Source of the DNA: JAQVWU01 sp964628455
Lineage (GTDB): Bacteria; Bacillota; Clostridia; Oscillospirales; CAG-272
Assembly: GCA_964628455.1 (NCBI GenBank)
Contig: CAZVPD010000110.1
Coordinates: forward strand, 1 to 12,755
Reading direction: 5' to 3'
Length of the DNA stretch: 12,755 nucleotides
In this document: positions 6,983 to 12,755 of the stretch, piece after piece
How positions within the stretch are numbered: the stretch's first letter is position 1
Layout of the letters: every line of letters begins with the position of its first letter
Made by a program: the position numbers and the translations under genes
The notes under the pieces: generated by a model
What the model was told of the DNA's origin: nothing
The model's database searches: none
The model's input: only the letters and a program-made list of their open reading frames with translations

Positions 6983-8767
6983 TTATATTCCGCTTTTTAT
7001 ATAGGCGGCTGCGAAAGCGCCCGGACCCGAATTCAATCCTATGACAGGCGAAATCGGCTCGCAGAAGGCAGGCTGCTTTCCGGTGAGTTTGATCAGTTCA
7101 TCCGTAAATCCGGACACATCGGACTTGGAATCCGAATAGACGACGGCGTATTTTTCGATTCCCTGTAAATTCATATCCTCCTTCATTTTTTTGAGTATTT
7201 TCTTAACGGCGCTTTTACGGCTGAATGTTTTTTCGCAGATGACGCCTTTTCCGGATTCATTGATGGAGATCACCGGTTTAAGATGGATCTTGCTCAAAAT
7301 ATAACCCTGCGTTCTTGAAATCCTGCCTCCTTTGACCATGCTGCTTAAATCGTTGATGGAAACGTAAATATGTATGTTTTTTATGACGTTCAGGAGCGTG
7401 TCGGCAGTATCCTCATGCGAAAGGCCTTGCCCGATCAGTTCCGCCGCTTTCATAACCAAAAGCCCCTCCGCCGAAGAATTGAGTTTAGAATCTATGACGG
7501 TTATTTTACCGCCTTTTTTTGCTGCGGATTCTGCGGCTCTTTTGGCGTTTTTATAAGTTCCGCTCATTTCGGCCGAGACGAAAATGCCGATGACCGAATC
7601 AAAATATCGAAGCAGGTCCGAAAACGTTTTTTCGAAAACGGCGGCGGTAGGCTGCGCGCTGGTCGGGTTCATCCTGTAATTCTTTAGATTTTCATAAAAC
7701 TGTGAGGGTTTCATCGTTATTTTATCGAGATAAACATGGGTGTCGCAGATCAGGTTTACAGGGACGACCGTGATTTGTTCATCGTCAATAAAGCTTTGCG
7801 GTAAATCGGCGATGGAATCCGTAACGATGCCGATTTTGTTTTTTCTGCGGTGAATGATATCGGCGGCCAGTTTCATATCCTCGACTTTTTGCGAGAGGAT
7901 GGATTCCTCTTTGATTAATACAGCCGTCACTTGTTCGGGATGATCGGTATGGATATGTATTTTAAGGCGTTTTTCCGCTCCGGTTACAACGAGTGAATCG
8001 CCGAGACTTTTCAGTTCGTTTTTAAAAAAATCCGGTTTCTTGTCGGTTTCAATGTAAAACTGGGAGCAATACCTGTTCGCGTTTACTTCGGTGTCTGTGA
8101 TAATATGGATATGTTCTTCCGGTTTAAAATCTTCGGCATTTGCAGAAACAGGCGTTCTGCCGTTTTTTATATATTCCAGTATCCCTTCCAGAAAAAGAAG
8201 AAAACCCTTGGCACCGGCGTCGACGACATCGTTATCAAGGAAGACTTTCATCTTGTATTTTGTTTCTTCTACCAGTATTTTTGCTTTTTGCACCGATAAT
8301 TCAAACATTTTATCAAAATCCGCAAGATTCAGATGGCTTCTCAGTTCCGAGGTCCAGTCCTTCATAACGCTCAGGATCGTACCTTCTTTCGGATTGACGA
8401 CCGCGTCGTAAGCGTATGCGGCGGCTTTTCCGGCAATTTCGATAAATTCGGATACGGTCAGAGAATCCTTGTCCTTCGATTCTATGGCAAAACCATTCAG
8501 ATACTGCGCGAAAATCATTCCGGAATTGCCGTAGGCGTTTTCGATCGCGGTTTCCGAAATGGATGTCACGGATTTATTGAAATGGTCATACTTTACGGAT
8601 TTTGTGACGATGCTCTTCATGGTCAATGCCAGATTGGTCCCCGTGTCACCGTCGGCTACCGGGAAAACGTTTATTTTATTCAGATTGTGTTCATTGAAAA
8701 TTAAATTGTTGGCACCCGAAATAAAGAAGTTATAAATACTCTGGCCGTCGATATTTTCTATTTTCAA
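6983..8767 (-). CDS. DAK2-FakA-DegV fusion, fatty-acid-kinase-like protein
   Basis: A 594-residue cytoplasmic fusion. Residues ~1-200 form a DhaL/DAK2 kinase domain with the Mg-ATP motif NVFPVADGDTGTN (33-45), GNSG (80-83) and DAGAKGFLLFLEG (183-195). Residues ~220-300 match the FakA middle region (LGDSLVVTGAEKRLKIHIHTD). Residues ~311-594 are a DegV/FakB fatty-acid-binding domain with VTDSIADLP (315-323), TSAQPT (369-374), MSGTY (401-405) and KGGRIS (479-484). In Gram-positives, separate FakA and FakB phosphorylate fatty acids for phospholipid synthesis; here both halves lie on one chain. The usual GAHTGPG-type motif near the end reads GLNSGPG, so the customary His is Asn. The start is a TTG at 8767 with AGGAGG (8776-8781) exactly 8 bases upstream; the in-frame ATG at 8812 lacks such a site. 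It is the first gene of the minus-strand block, 43 bases before DUF1295. Confidence 0.9.
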   Translation of the reverse strand: MKIENIDGQSIYNFFISGANNLIFNEHNLNKINVFPVADGDTGTNLALTMKSIVTKSVKYDHFNKSVTSISETAIENAYGNSGMIFAQYLNGFAIESKDKDSLTVSEFIEIAGKAAAYAYDAVVNPKEGTILSVMKDWTSELRSHLNLADFDKMFELSVQKAKILVEETKYKMKVFLDNDVVDAGAKGFLLFLEGILEYIKNGRTPVSANAEDFKPEEHIHIITDTEVNANRYCSQFYIETDKKPDFFKNELKSLGDSLVVTGAEKRLKIHIHTDHPEQVTAVLIKEESILSQKVEDMKLAADIIHRRKNKIGIVTDSIADLPQSFIDDEQITVVPVNLICDTHVYLDKITMKPSQFYENLKNYRMNPTSAQPTAAVFEKTFSDLLRYFDSVIGIFVSAEMSGTYKNAKRAAESAAKKGGKITVIDSKLNSSAEGLLVMKAAELIGQGLSHEDTADTLLNVIKNIHIYVSINDLSSMVKGGRISRTQGYILSKIHLKPVISINESGKGVICEKTFSRKSAVKKILKKMKEDMNLQGIEKYAVVYSDSKSDVSGFTDELIKLTGKQPAFCEPISPVIGLNSGPGAFAAAYIKSGI

Positions 8768-8795
8768 CGCAAATACCTCCTGAATTATTTTATTG

Positions 8796-8801
8796 ATTAT
8801 A
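8796..8801 (-). promoter_or_regulatory. possible -10 box upstream of the DAK/DegV gene
   Basis: TATAAT on the minus strand would place the transcription start near 8789, just before the AGGAGG site of the TTG-started gene. No good -35 box was found at 16-18 bases, so this is only a candidate; further AT-rich -10-like sequences lie at about 8865-8885. Confidence 0.3.
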
Positions 8802-8890
8802 TAATACTTCATATATCGCAGATATTCCGTGACCGAATCACATAGTTATAAATCCGTTTAAACAAAATCGTATAATTATTCAAATAAATC

Positions 8891-8919
8891 TTGAAAGTCG
8901 TATCGTTTTATGATATATT
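8891..8919 (+). promoter_or_regulatory. SigA-type promoter of the plus-strand operon
   Basis: TTGAAA (8891-8896) is separated by 17 bases from TATATT (8914-8919), which is preceded by TGA, making an extended -10. Transcription should start near 8926, giving an ~88-base leader before the ATG at 9014. It faces away from the DAK/DegV gene and probably drives the four genes to 12376. Confidence 0.65.
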
Positions 8920-8936
8920 TGATTTATGATTTATGT

Positions 8937-8951
8937 CCGGTAAAATACCGG
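8937..8951 (+). promoter_or_regulatory. perfect inverted repeat in the operon leader
   Basis: CCGGT (8937-8941) and ACCGG (8947-8951) flank the AT spacer AAAAT, with TTATG-like sequence on both sides. It lies about 10 bases after the predicted transcription start, a position suited to a repressor operator. It is short for a terminator and has no T-run. The binding protein is unknown. Confidence 0.35.
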
Positions 8952-9013
8952 TTTATGATAATAGAAAAGCATGCCTGTGTCTGCGGAAGAATTTAATATA
9001 AAGGGGAATGAGT

Positions 9014-9700
9014 ATGACGGACCTGTATGTTACGATTATTATCATCGTTCTGACGGTTATCATTGTCATCGGCATATTTTACTTCACGAATAAAGCCGCG
9101 ATGAAAGCCGGTGATGCGATCAGAAATTATTGTGCCGAACATCATTACGGCATCACGGAAGAAGATTTTTCGGGAGGCAAAAAAATGACGGTATCGTCTC
9201 CGGAATTCACGCTCCGCACCGAACGCGTCAGATTGTACCACGATGCTGCCGATGCTTCTGTCAACTGGTCGTATGACACGCGGGCTGATATTGCTTTTGC
9301 CTCGGATCTGAAATATATCATCGGAAGCGTCGATTCGATGAACGGTTCCGGCAGCGGCGGTTTGGATTATCATCAACTTCCCGCTGCCTTAAGGTCTATG
9401 ATCGAAAAGAAAATCCTTGACGAACTGGATCTCCCCGAAGACGTCGGCATGCCCTGCTTTTCGTATAATGTCGGGAAAAACGGATTTCTGATTTTTGCGG
9501 AAAGCGCCGGGCTTTCGGAAACGATCCTGACACACTATAAGGATGTATTGGAAAACTGGCCTTCCGACAGGCGCATGGTCCTATTCTCCGACGGGAAAAC
9601 GATCAGAGTCGAATCCAACAATCTGTATATCGAAAATGTCGAAATGCTCGATAAAGTGATTCGGATCGCGCTTCGCGCGAAAGAGCTGCAGGCCCCGTAA
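9014..9700 (+). CDS. membrane-anchored protein of unknown function
   Basis: I do not recognise this 228-residue protein. One strongly hydrophobic helix at residues 5-24 (rich in Ile and Val) is followed by Lys-containing sequence (TNKAAMKAG), so it is a single-pass signal anchor with the rest of the chain on one side of the membrane. The remainder looks like a soluble alpha/beta domain: an early part with several short strands (about 57-95), a Gly/Ser-rich turn NGSGSGGL (~110-117), a helical part (about 120-145) and a C-terminal part with alternating strands (FSDGKTIRVESNNLYIENV) and a final helix. Two cysteines occur (Cys40 and one in GMPCFSYN). AAGGGG at 9001-9006 suits the ATG at 9014 (7-base spacing) better than the in-frame ATG at 9008. 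It is the first gene of a four-gene operon, 42 bases before the next gene. Confidence 0.75.
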   Translation: MTDLYVTIIIIVLTVIIVIGIFYFTNKAAMKAGDAIRNYCAEHHYGITEEDFSGGKKMTVSSPEFTLRTERVRLYHDAADASVNWSYDTRADIAFASDLKYIIGSVDSMNGSGSGGLDYHQLPAALRSMIEKKILDELDLPEDVGMPCFSYNVGKNGFLIFAESAGLSETILTHYKDVLENWPSDRRMVLFSDGKTIRVESNNLYIENVEMLDKVIRIALRAKELQAP

Positions 9701-9742
9701 AATATTCGAAACATTTATCATAACAGAAAAGGAAGATTTGAT

Positions 9743-10231
9743 ATGGAGATAACATTCTCGGTACTGCCCCGGGAACCGGCTGCTTTTCGGTCGATGGAGG
9801 AGTTTCATCTCGATACGCCGTTCCGGACGGCAGCTCTGTTTATCATTGCCCTTTGCGCATATCATGAAAGCGCGGACGCTTCATACGAAATGATCGATAT
9901 GCTGAAAGGACCGGAAAAACTCAACAGGCACGACAGGAAATTTATTGCGGACCGCATGAGGGAAAAGAGCGGTTATTTGGGGAAAGCGTATTTGTCGGGA
10001 GCCGAACCCGAAAACAATTACACGCCGGAAATACCGTATAAAGTCGGCGTTAACGAAAACCCGTACTCCTATGCGCGGGAAGGTTATGCGAAATTGTTTG
10101 TCGACACAAAGGGAGCCGACAGTCCCCGTCCCGTTGAACTCCGCAAGGTAAATGATCAATGGTTTCTGTGGAATTATTCGTCTTTATTATCGGATATCAG
10201 AAAGCCGGTCAGTGAGGAAATGTGGAACTGA
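9743..10231 (+). CDS. DUF6935-like conserved protein
   Basis: A 162-residue protein without signal peptide or clear membrane span; the hydrophobic stretch TAALFIIALCAY (29-40) is short and probably a buried helix. It resembles a family I remember from Clostridia as DUF6935: HLDTPFRTAALFIIAL (22-37), MLKGPEKLNRHDRKFIADRM (53-72), GAEPENNYTP (86-95), NPYSYAREGYAKLFV (106-120), GADSPRPVELRK (124-135) and QWFLWNYSSLLSDIRKP (139-155). Conserved Trp, Tyr and Pro-rich loops suggest a binding rather than catalytic module, but the function is unknown. In related clostridial genes this domain is, as I recall, a stand-alone cytoplasmic protein. A GGAAG site lies about 8 bases before the ATG. The lipoprotein gene follows 47 bases downstream. 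Confidence 0.72.
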   Translation: MEITFSVLPREPAAFRSMEEFHLDTPFRTAALFIIALCAYHESADASYEMIDMLKGPEKLNRHDRKFIADRMREKSGYLGKAYLSGAEPENNYTPEIPYKVGVNENPYSYAREGYAKLFVDTKGADSPRPVELRKVNDQWFLWNYSSLLSDIRKPVSEEMWN

Positions 10232-10278
10232 TGCGGCTGAGAATACTTTCGCCGGCGTTGAAGGGGGATGGTTTTATT

Positions 10279-11724
10279 ATGAAATTTCACGGCAGGCGTC
10301 TGTCAGCGGTGCTGACGGTTGTTTTGCTTGTTATATGTTTTACCGCGTGTGCGGCTTCCGACAGTCTTCCGCCGGACTCCGTTTCCGTCGGCGAAACGAA
10401 AACCGAAGCGGATGAGACCGGCATCGTTTTTGAAAACCTGAACGGGTATGTCTTTCGGGTTTTGGTGCGCAACAACAGCCACCATCTGAAGGATGTTTAT
10501 GCCGGATCGGAAAACGGCGACATCCTCAATGACGCGGTCTTTATCAGAAATCTCACCGTTGAAGATAAGCTTAATATAAAAATTGATGTTATTCCGGTCG
10601 GAGACTGCGACACGGCCGACCTTGTCAATAGCTTGCGCAGCTCGGTGAAGGCGGGAACGGACGATTATGACCTGGCTTTGGGACATACGCATCATATAGG
10701 CGCGTATGCGGCTGAAAACGAACTTTGCAGCTGGCTTGATATCGAAACGATTGATTATGAAGGTCCCTGGTGGAATAAAAATGTTATGAGCGCCGCGACG
10801 GTCGGCGGCAGGTTGTTTTTTATCATGAGCGATTATGTCCTGGATGCCCTTGACTACACCTATACGATGGTATTCAATCAGCGCCTGTTTGACGATTATA
10901 ATATGCAGAGCCCTTATCTCAGTGTGAGGGACGGCACCTGGACAATCGATAAACTCTACGGCATGATACGCGGAACCGCCAAAGACCTGAACAATGACGG
11001 GAAATATACGGCCGAAGATTTTTACGGACTGGTTTTTGAGCAGAACAACGTTGCGAGCATCGTAAGCTTCATGTATGCCGCGGGTCAGTTCGTTACGGAA
11101 AAAGACGGCGAAGGCATTCCGCAGCTTTGTTTCAATACGCCGAAAATGGCCGATATAACCGAAAAAGTATATGATATCGTCTATACGGGCGGGCAGACTT
11201 TTTTACAGAATCCCGGAAACAGCCAGCTGGCGTTCCGTTCGGGCATGACTCTGATGGCTGCGTGTTTTGTCCGCGACCTTATGCTTTTGCGGGATATGGA
11301 GGACTCATACGGTATCCTGCCGTATCCGAAATACGATGAAGCTCAGACGGCTTATTATTCGCATGTGGGTGGGCATGCCTCGCTCATGTGCATACCGCTG
11401 ACCGCTTACAACAACCTGGATACAATAGGGATTATTCTGGATACGATGTCGGCATTCACCTTACAGAATGTCATCCCTAAATATTATGAACAGGTGCTGC
11501 AGACAAAAGGGCTCAGGGATCCGGAATCGGAGTTGATGCTGGATATGCTGATTGCCGGGCGCGTTTTTGATTTTGCGTATTTCTATAACACCAACAGCGG
11601 ACTCGCCACGCTGCTTTCGACGATGATTGCCGCTAAAAAGAACAACTTTTCGTCCGAATATGCCAAACTCGAAGGGAAGACAGTCGAATATTTTGATAAA
11701 GTGATCGCGTCGCTGACAAAATAG
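10279..11724 (+). CDS. ABC-type extracellular solute-binding lipoprotein
   Basis: A 481-residue secreted lipoprotein of the extracellular solute-binding type (carbohydrate-binding family 1-like). It has a lipoprotein signal peptide: basic MKFHGRR, a hydrophobic core, and lipobox CFTAC with the acylated Cys at 24, followed by a Ser/Thr/Glu-rich linker (about 25-50). The body has the typical pattern of clostridial SBPs: GYVFRVLV strand (57-64), DDYDLALG (128-135), WWNKN (164-168), the hinge-region FIMSDYVLDALDYTYTMVFN (181-200) and GTWTIDKLYGM (219-229). A calcium-loop-like sequence DLNNDGKYTAED (236-247; D-x-N-x-D-G-x-Y) is seen, as in many SBPs of this group. The start at 10279 has AGGGGG (~10262-10266) upstream; ORF extension to 10222 would spoil the signal peptide and overlap the previous gene. 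No permease or ATPase gene is nearby, so it is an orphan binding protein. Likely ligand: a sugar, unproven. Confidence 0.88.
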   Translation: MKFHGRRLSAVLTVVLLVICFTACAASDSLPPDSVSVGETKTEADETGIVFENLNGYVFRVLVRNNSHHLKDVYAGSENGDILNDAVFIRNLTVEDKLNIKIDVIPVGDCDTADLVNSLRSSVKAGTDDYDLALGHTHHIGAYAAENELCSWLDIETIDYEGPWWNKNVMSAATVGGRLFFIMSDYVLDALDYTYTMVFNQRLFDDYNMQSPYLSVRDGTWTIDKLYGMIRGTAKDLNNDGKYTAEDFYGLVFEQNNVASIVSFMYAAGQFVTEKDGEGIPQLCFNTPKMADITEKVYDIVYTGGQTFLQNPGNSQLAFRSGMTLMAACFVRDLMLLRDMEDSYGILPYPKYDEAQTAYYSHVGGHASLMCIPLTAYNNLDTIGIILDTMSAFTLQNVIPKYYEQVLQTKGLRDPESELMLDMLIAGRVFDFAYFYNTNSGLATLLSTMIAAKKNNFSSEYAKLEGKTVEYFDKVIASLTK

Positions 11725-11746
11725 AACTATTTGAAAGGGCGGAACA

Positions 11747-12376
11747 ATGGAAATAACGGCTGAAAAACGCGGAGAAATACTCGGGATCTTAAAAATCCGG
11801 TTTGAGAAAAACAGGCGGCGCCACGAAGGTATCCTTTGGGACGAAGTGCAGGCTGCGGTCGAAGCAGCCGATAAGCTTTGGCCGCTCAGTGAAATGGAAC
11901 GCACGGGGGGTGAGCCCGATGTCGTGCGCCGTGACGGGAAAACGGGTGAATTTGTCTTTATTGACTGCTCCGAAGAAAGCCCGAAAGGACGCAGGAGCCT
12001 CTGTTATGACCGGGAAGCCCTGGAATCCAGAAAAGAAAACAGGCCGCTGACCAGCGTTATGGATATGGCTGCCTCCATGGGGGTTGAACTTCTGACAGAA
12101 GAGGAATACCGCGAACTGCAGAAAAGCGGAACATACGATACCAAAACATCCAGCTGGATACGGACGCCCCCCGATATCAGAAAACTCGGCGGCGCCGTCT
12201 TTGCCGATTTCCGCTACGGACATGTCTTTGTGTATCATAACGGCGCCGAATCCTACTATTCTTCCAGAGGATTCCGCGCGTCGCTCAGAGTCACAAGAAG
12301 ATTATCAAAGATCATCACTGCCGGAAGCCGGTTCATTGCAGCCGATAAAAAACAACCGCCATTTGAGCGGTCTTAA
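11747..12376 (+). CDS. DUF4256 family protein
   Basis: A 209-residue cytoplasmic protein strongly matching DUF4256 (PF14066): LWPLSEMERTGGEPDVV (44-60), FIDCSEESPKGRRSLCYDRE (71-90), MDMAASMGVELLTEEEYREL (105-124), TKTSSWIRTPPDIRKLGGA (132-150), FVYHNGAESYYSSRGFR (161-177). Function of the family is not established; the regular GEPDVV, CSEES and YHNGAESYY motifs suggest a conserved binding pocket or active site. Family members usually end soon after the RGFR...RV segment (~182), whereas this one continues with about 27 basic residues (TRRLSKIITAGSRF and beyond), so the C-terminus may reflect a frameshift or read-through into downstream sequence. A AAAGGG site (11734-11739) lies 7 bases before ATG. 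It follows the lipoprotein by 22 bases and is the last gene of the operon. Confidence 0.9.
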   Translation: MEITAEKRGEILGILKIRFEKNRRRHEGILWDEVQAAVEAADKLWPLSEMERTGGEPDVVRRDGKTGEFVFIDCSEESPKGRRSLCYDREALESRKENRPLTSVMDMAASMGVELLTEEEYRELQKSGTYDTKTSSWIRTPPDIRKLGGAVFADFRYGHVFVYHNGAESYYSSRGFRASLRVTRRLSKIITAGSRFIAADKKQPPFERS

Positions 12377-12393
12377 GACTGTAAAAAAACATT

Positions 12394-12409
12394 TCAGGCG
12401 AAAGCCTGA
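12394..12409 (+). repeat. GAAA-tetraloop hairpin, possible REP-like element
   Basis: TCAGGC (12394-12399), GAAA loop, GCCTGA (12404-12409): a perfect 6-base stem with a stable GNRA loop, followed by GGGGGATTTTG. It has no long T-run immediately after, so it is not an ordinary terminator. The pattern resembles small dispersed hairpin repeats of Ruminococcaceae-type genomes, but only one copy is in this window, so repeat status is unproven. Confidence 0.4.
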
Positions 12410-12464
12410 GGGGGATTTTGTAAAATACAGTTGACAACTTCCAATAATGTGAAAAATCGTCTTT

Positions 12465-12499
12465 AAAACGGCTCCCTTATGCCGTTTTTTTTTTTTTTT
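12465..12499 (+). terminator. strong intrinsic terminator of the 9014-12376 operon
   Basis: AAAACGGC (12465-12472) pairs with GCCGTTTT (12481-12488) across an 8-base loop; the T-run from 12485 to 12499 is 15 bases. It lies about 90 bases after the DUF4256 stop. Confidence 0.88.
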
Positions 12500-12755
12500 C
12501 AACTCGCTGGTTTTTTCGGATTGTAAATTCTCGGAGTTAGTACCACGGTAGTAAACCTGCGGCATTTACACTGAGAAACGAGGGTAAATTAATTCGGGAA
12601 AGTCGAAAAAGCATGAAAAAGCTTTTTTAATACAAAAAAACTTCTGCAGACAGAAAGGGAAAATAAAAATAAGACTGTGAACAACATTTCTCAGTCTAAA
12701 TTCCATAGCTGTTGAACTTCGGCCGGGAAATATTACTGCATAAAAATAAAAGATA
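12500..12755. other. AT-rich non-coding tail
   Basis: No convincing coding region in either strand. Small inverted repeats are visible: AGACTG (12672-12677) with CAGTCT (12692-12697), and the AAAAAGC/GCTTTTT pairing around 12606-12627, but neither has a terminator-like T-run. The start of a further gene may lie beyond the window. Confidence 0.5.

Noticed and set aside
7370..7687. Open reading frames opposite the DAK/DegV gene
   Set aside because: They overlap a protein with clear domain homology, lack ribosome binding sites and have composition expected of antisense shadows.
10303..10695. A 130-residue minus-strand frame over the lipoprotein gene
   Set aside because: It covers the signal-peptide region of a well-supported lipoprotein and shows no family features.
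12431..12440. The ten-base sequence TTGACAACTT occurs here and in the promoter at 91-100
   Set aside because: Flanking sequences do not match and no -10 box lies 16-18 bases after this copy, so it is probably chance and not a promoter or repeat pair.
12305..12565. An 86-residue minus-strand frame across the terminator
   Set aside because: It includes a Lys run from the T-tract of a terminator and overlaps the DUF4256 end; no good ribosome binding site.
12606..12630. AAAAAGC/GCTTTTT hairpin as a terminator
   Set aside because: Only two G-C pairs and no upstream gene for it to terminate.

Overview
The window looks like a chromosome segment of a Gram-positive-type (monoderm) bacterium, most likely an uncultured member of the Clostridia/Bacillota. 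Evidence seen directly: strong AGGAGG-type ribosome binding sites, a TTG start, SigA-type promoters with extended -10 boxes, an orphan lipoprotein-type solute-binding protein, a DAK/DegV fusion, a DUF4256 protein, and a heliorhodopsin (a family known essentially from monoderms). No rRNA, tRNA, CRISPR array, transposase or integrase was found. Assignment below phylum level is not possible from this window.

Layout. (1) Positions 1-4440, plus strand: a textbook TTGACA-17-TATAAT promoter, then a half-size ABC exporter, an FAD-dependent oxidoreductase and a uroporphyrinogen-decarboxylase-superfamily protein, probably one operon ending at a hairpin terminator. (2) Positions 4476-8767, minus strand: reading in the direction of transcription, a DAK2-FakA-DegV fusion (fatty-acid-kinase-like), a DUF1295 steroid-5-alpha-reductase-like membrane protein, a small DUF1475-like membrane protein, a DUF2177 membrane protein, and then a heliorhodopsin with its own extended -10 promoter. 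The three DUF genes are almost fused end to end (4-base overlap, then 1-base gap). (3) Positions 8768-9013: divergent regulatory region with a good plus-strand promoter and a perfect CCGGT/ACCGG inverted repeat in the leader. (4) Positions 9014-12376, plus strand: an N-terminally anchored protein of unknown family, a DUF6935-like protein, a solute-binding lipoprotein without permease genes, and a DUF4256 protein, ending at a GAAA-loop hairpin and a strong terminator with 15 Ts. (5) Positions 12500-12755: AT-rich non-coding tail.

How the genes may work together. The most interesting part is the minus-strand block: a retinal-binding light sensor sits directly downstream of genes whose families act on, or are suspected to act on, fatty acids and membrane lipids. 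My inference is a light- or photo-oxidative-stress-linked membrane-lipid module. The heliorhodopsin identification is firm (Schiff-base lysine, glutamate counterion and signature stretches all present). The functional link to the neighbouring genes is a hypothesis resting on gene order only, and the separate promoter in front of the heliorhodopsin leaves room for independent expression. No retinal-forming gene is in the window.
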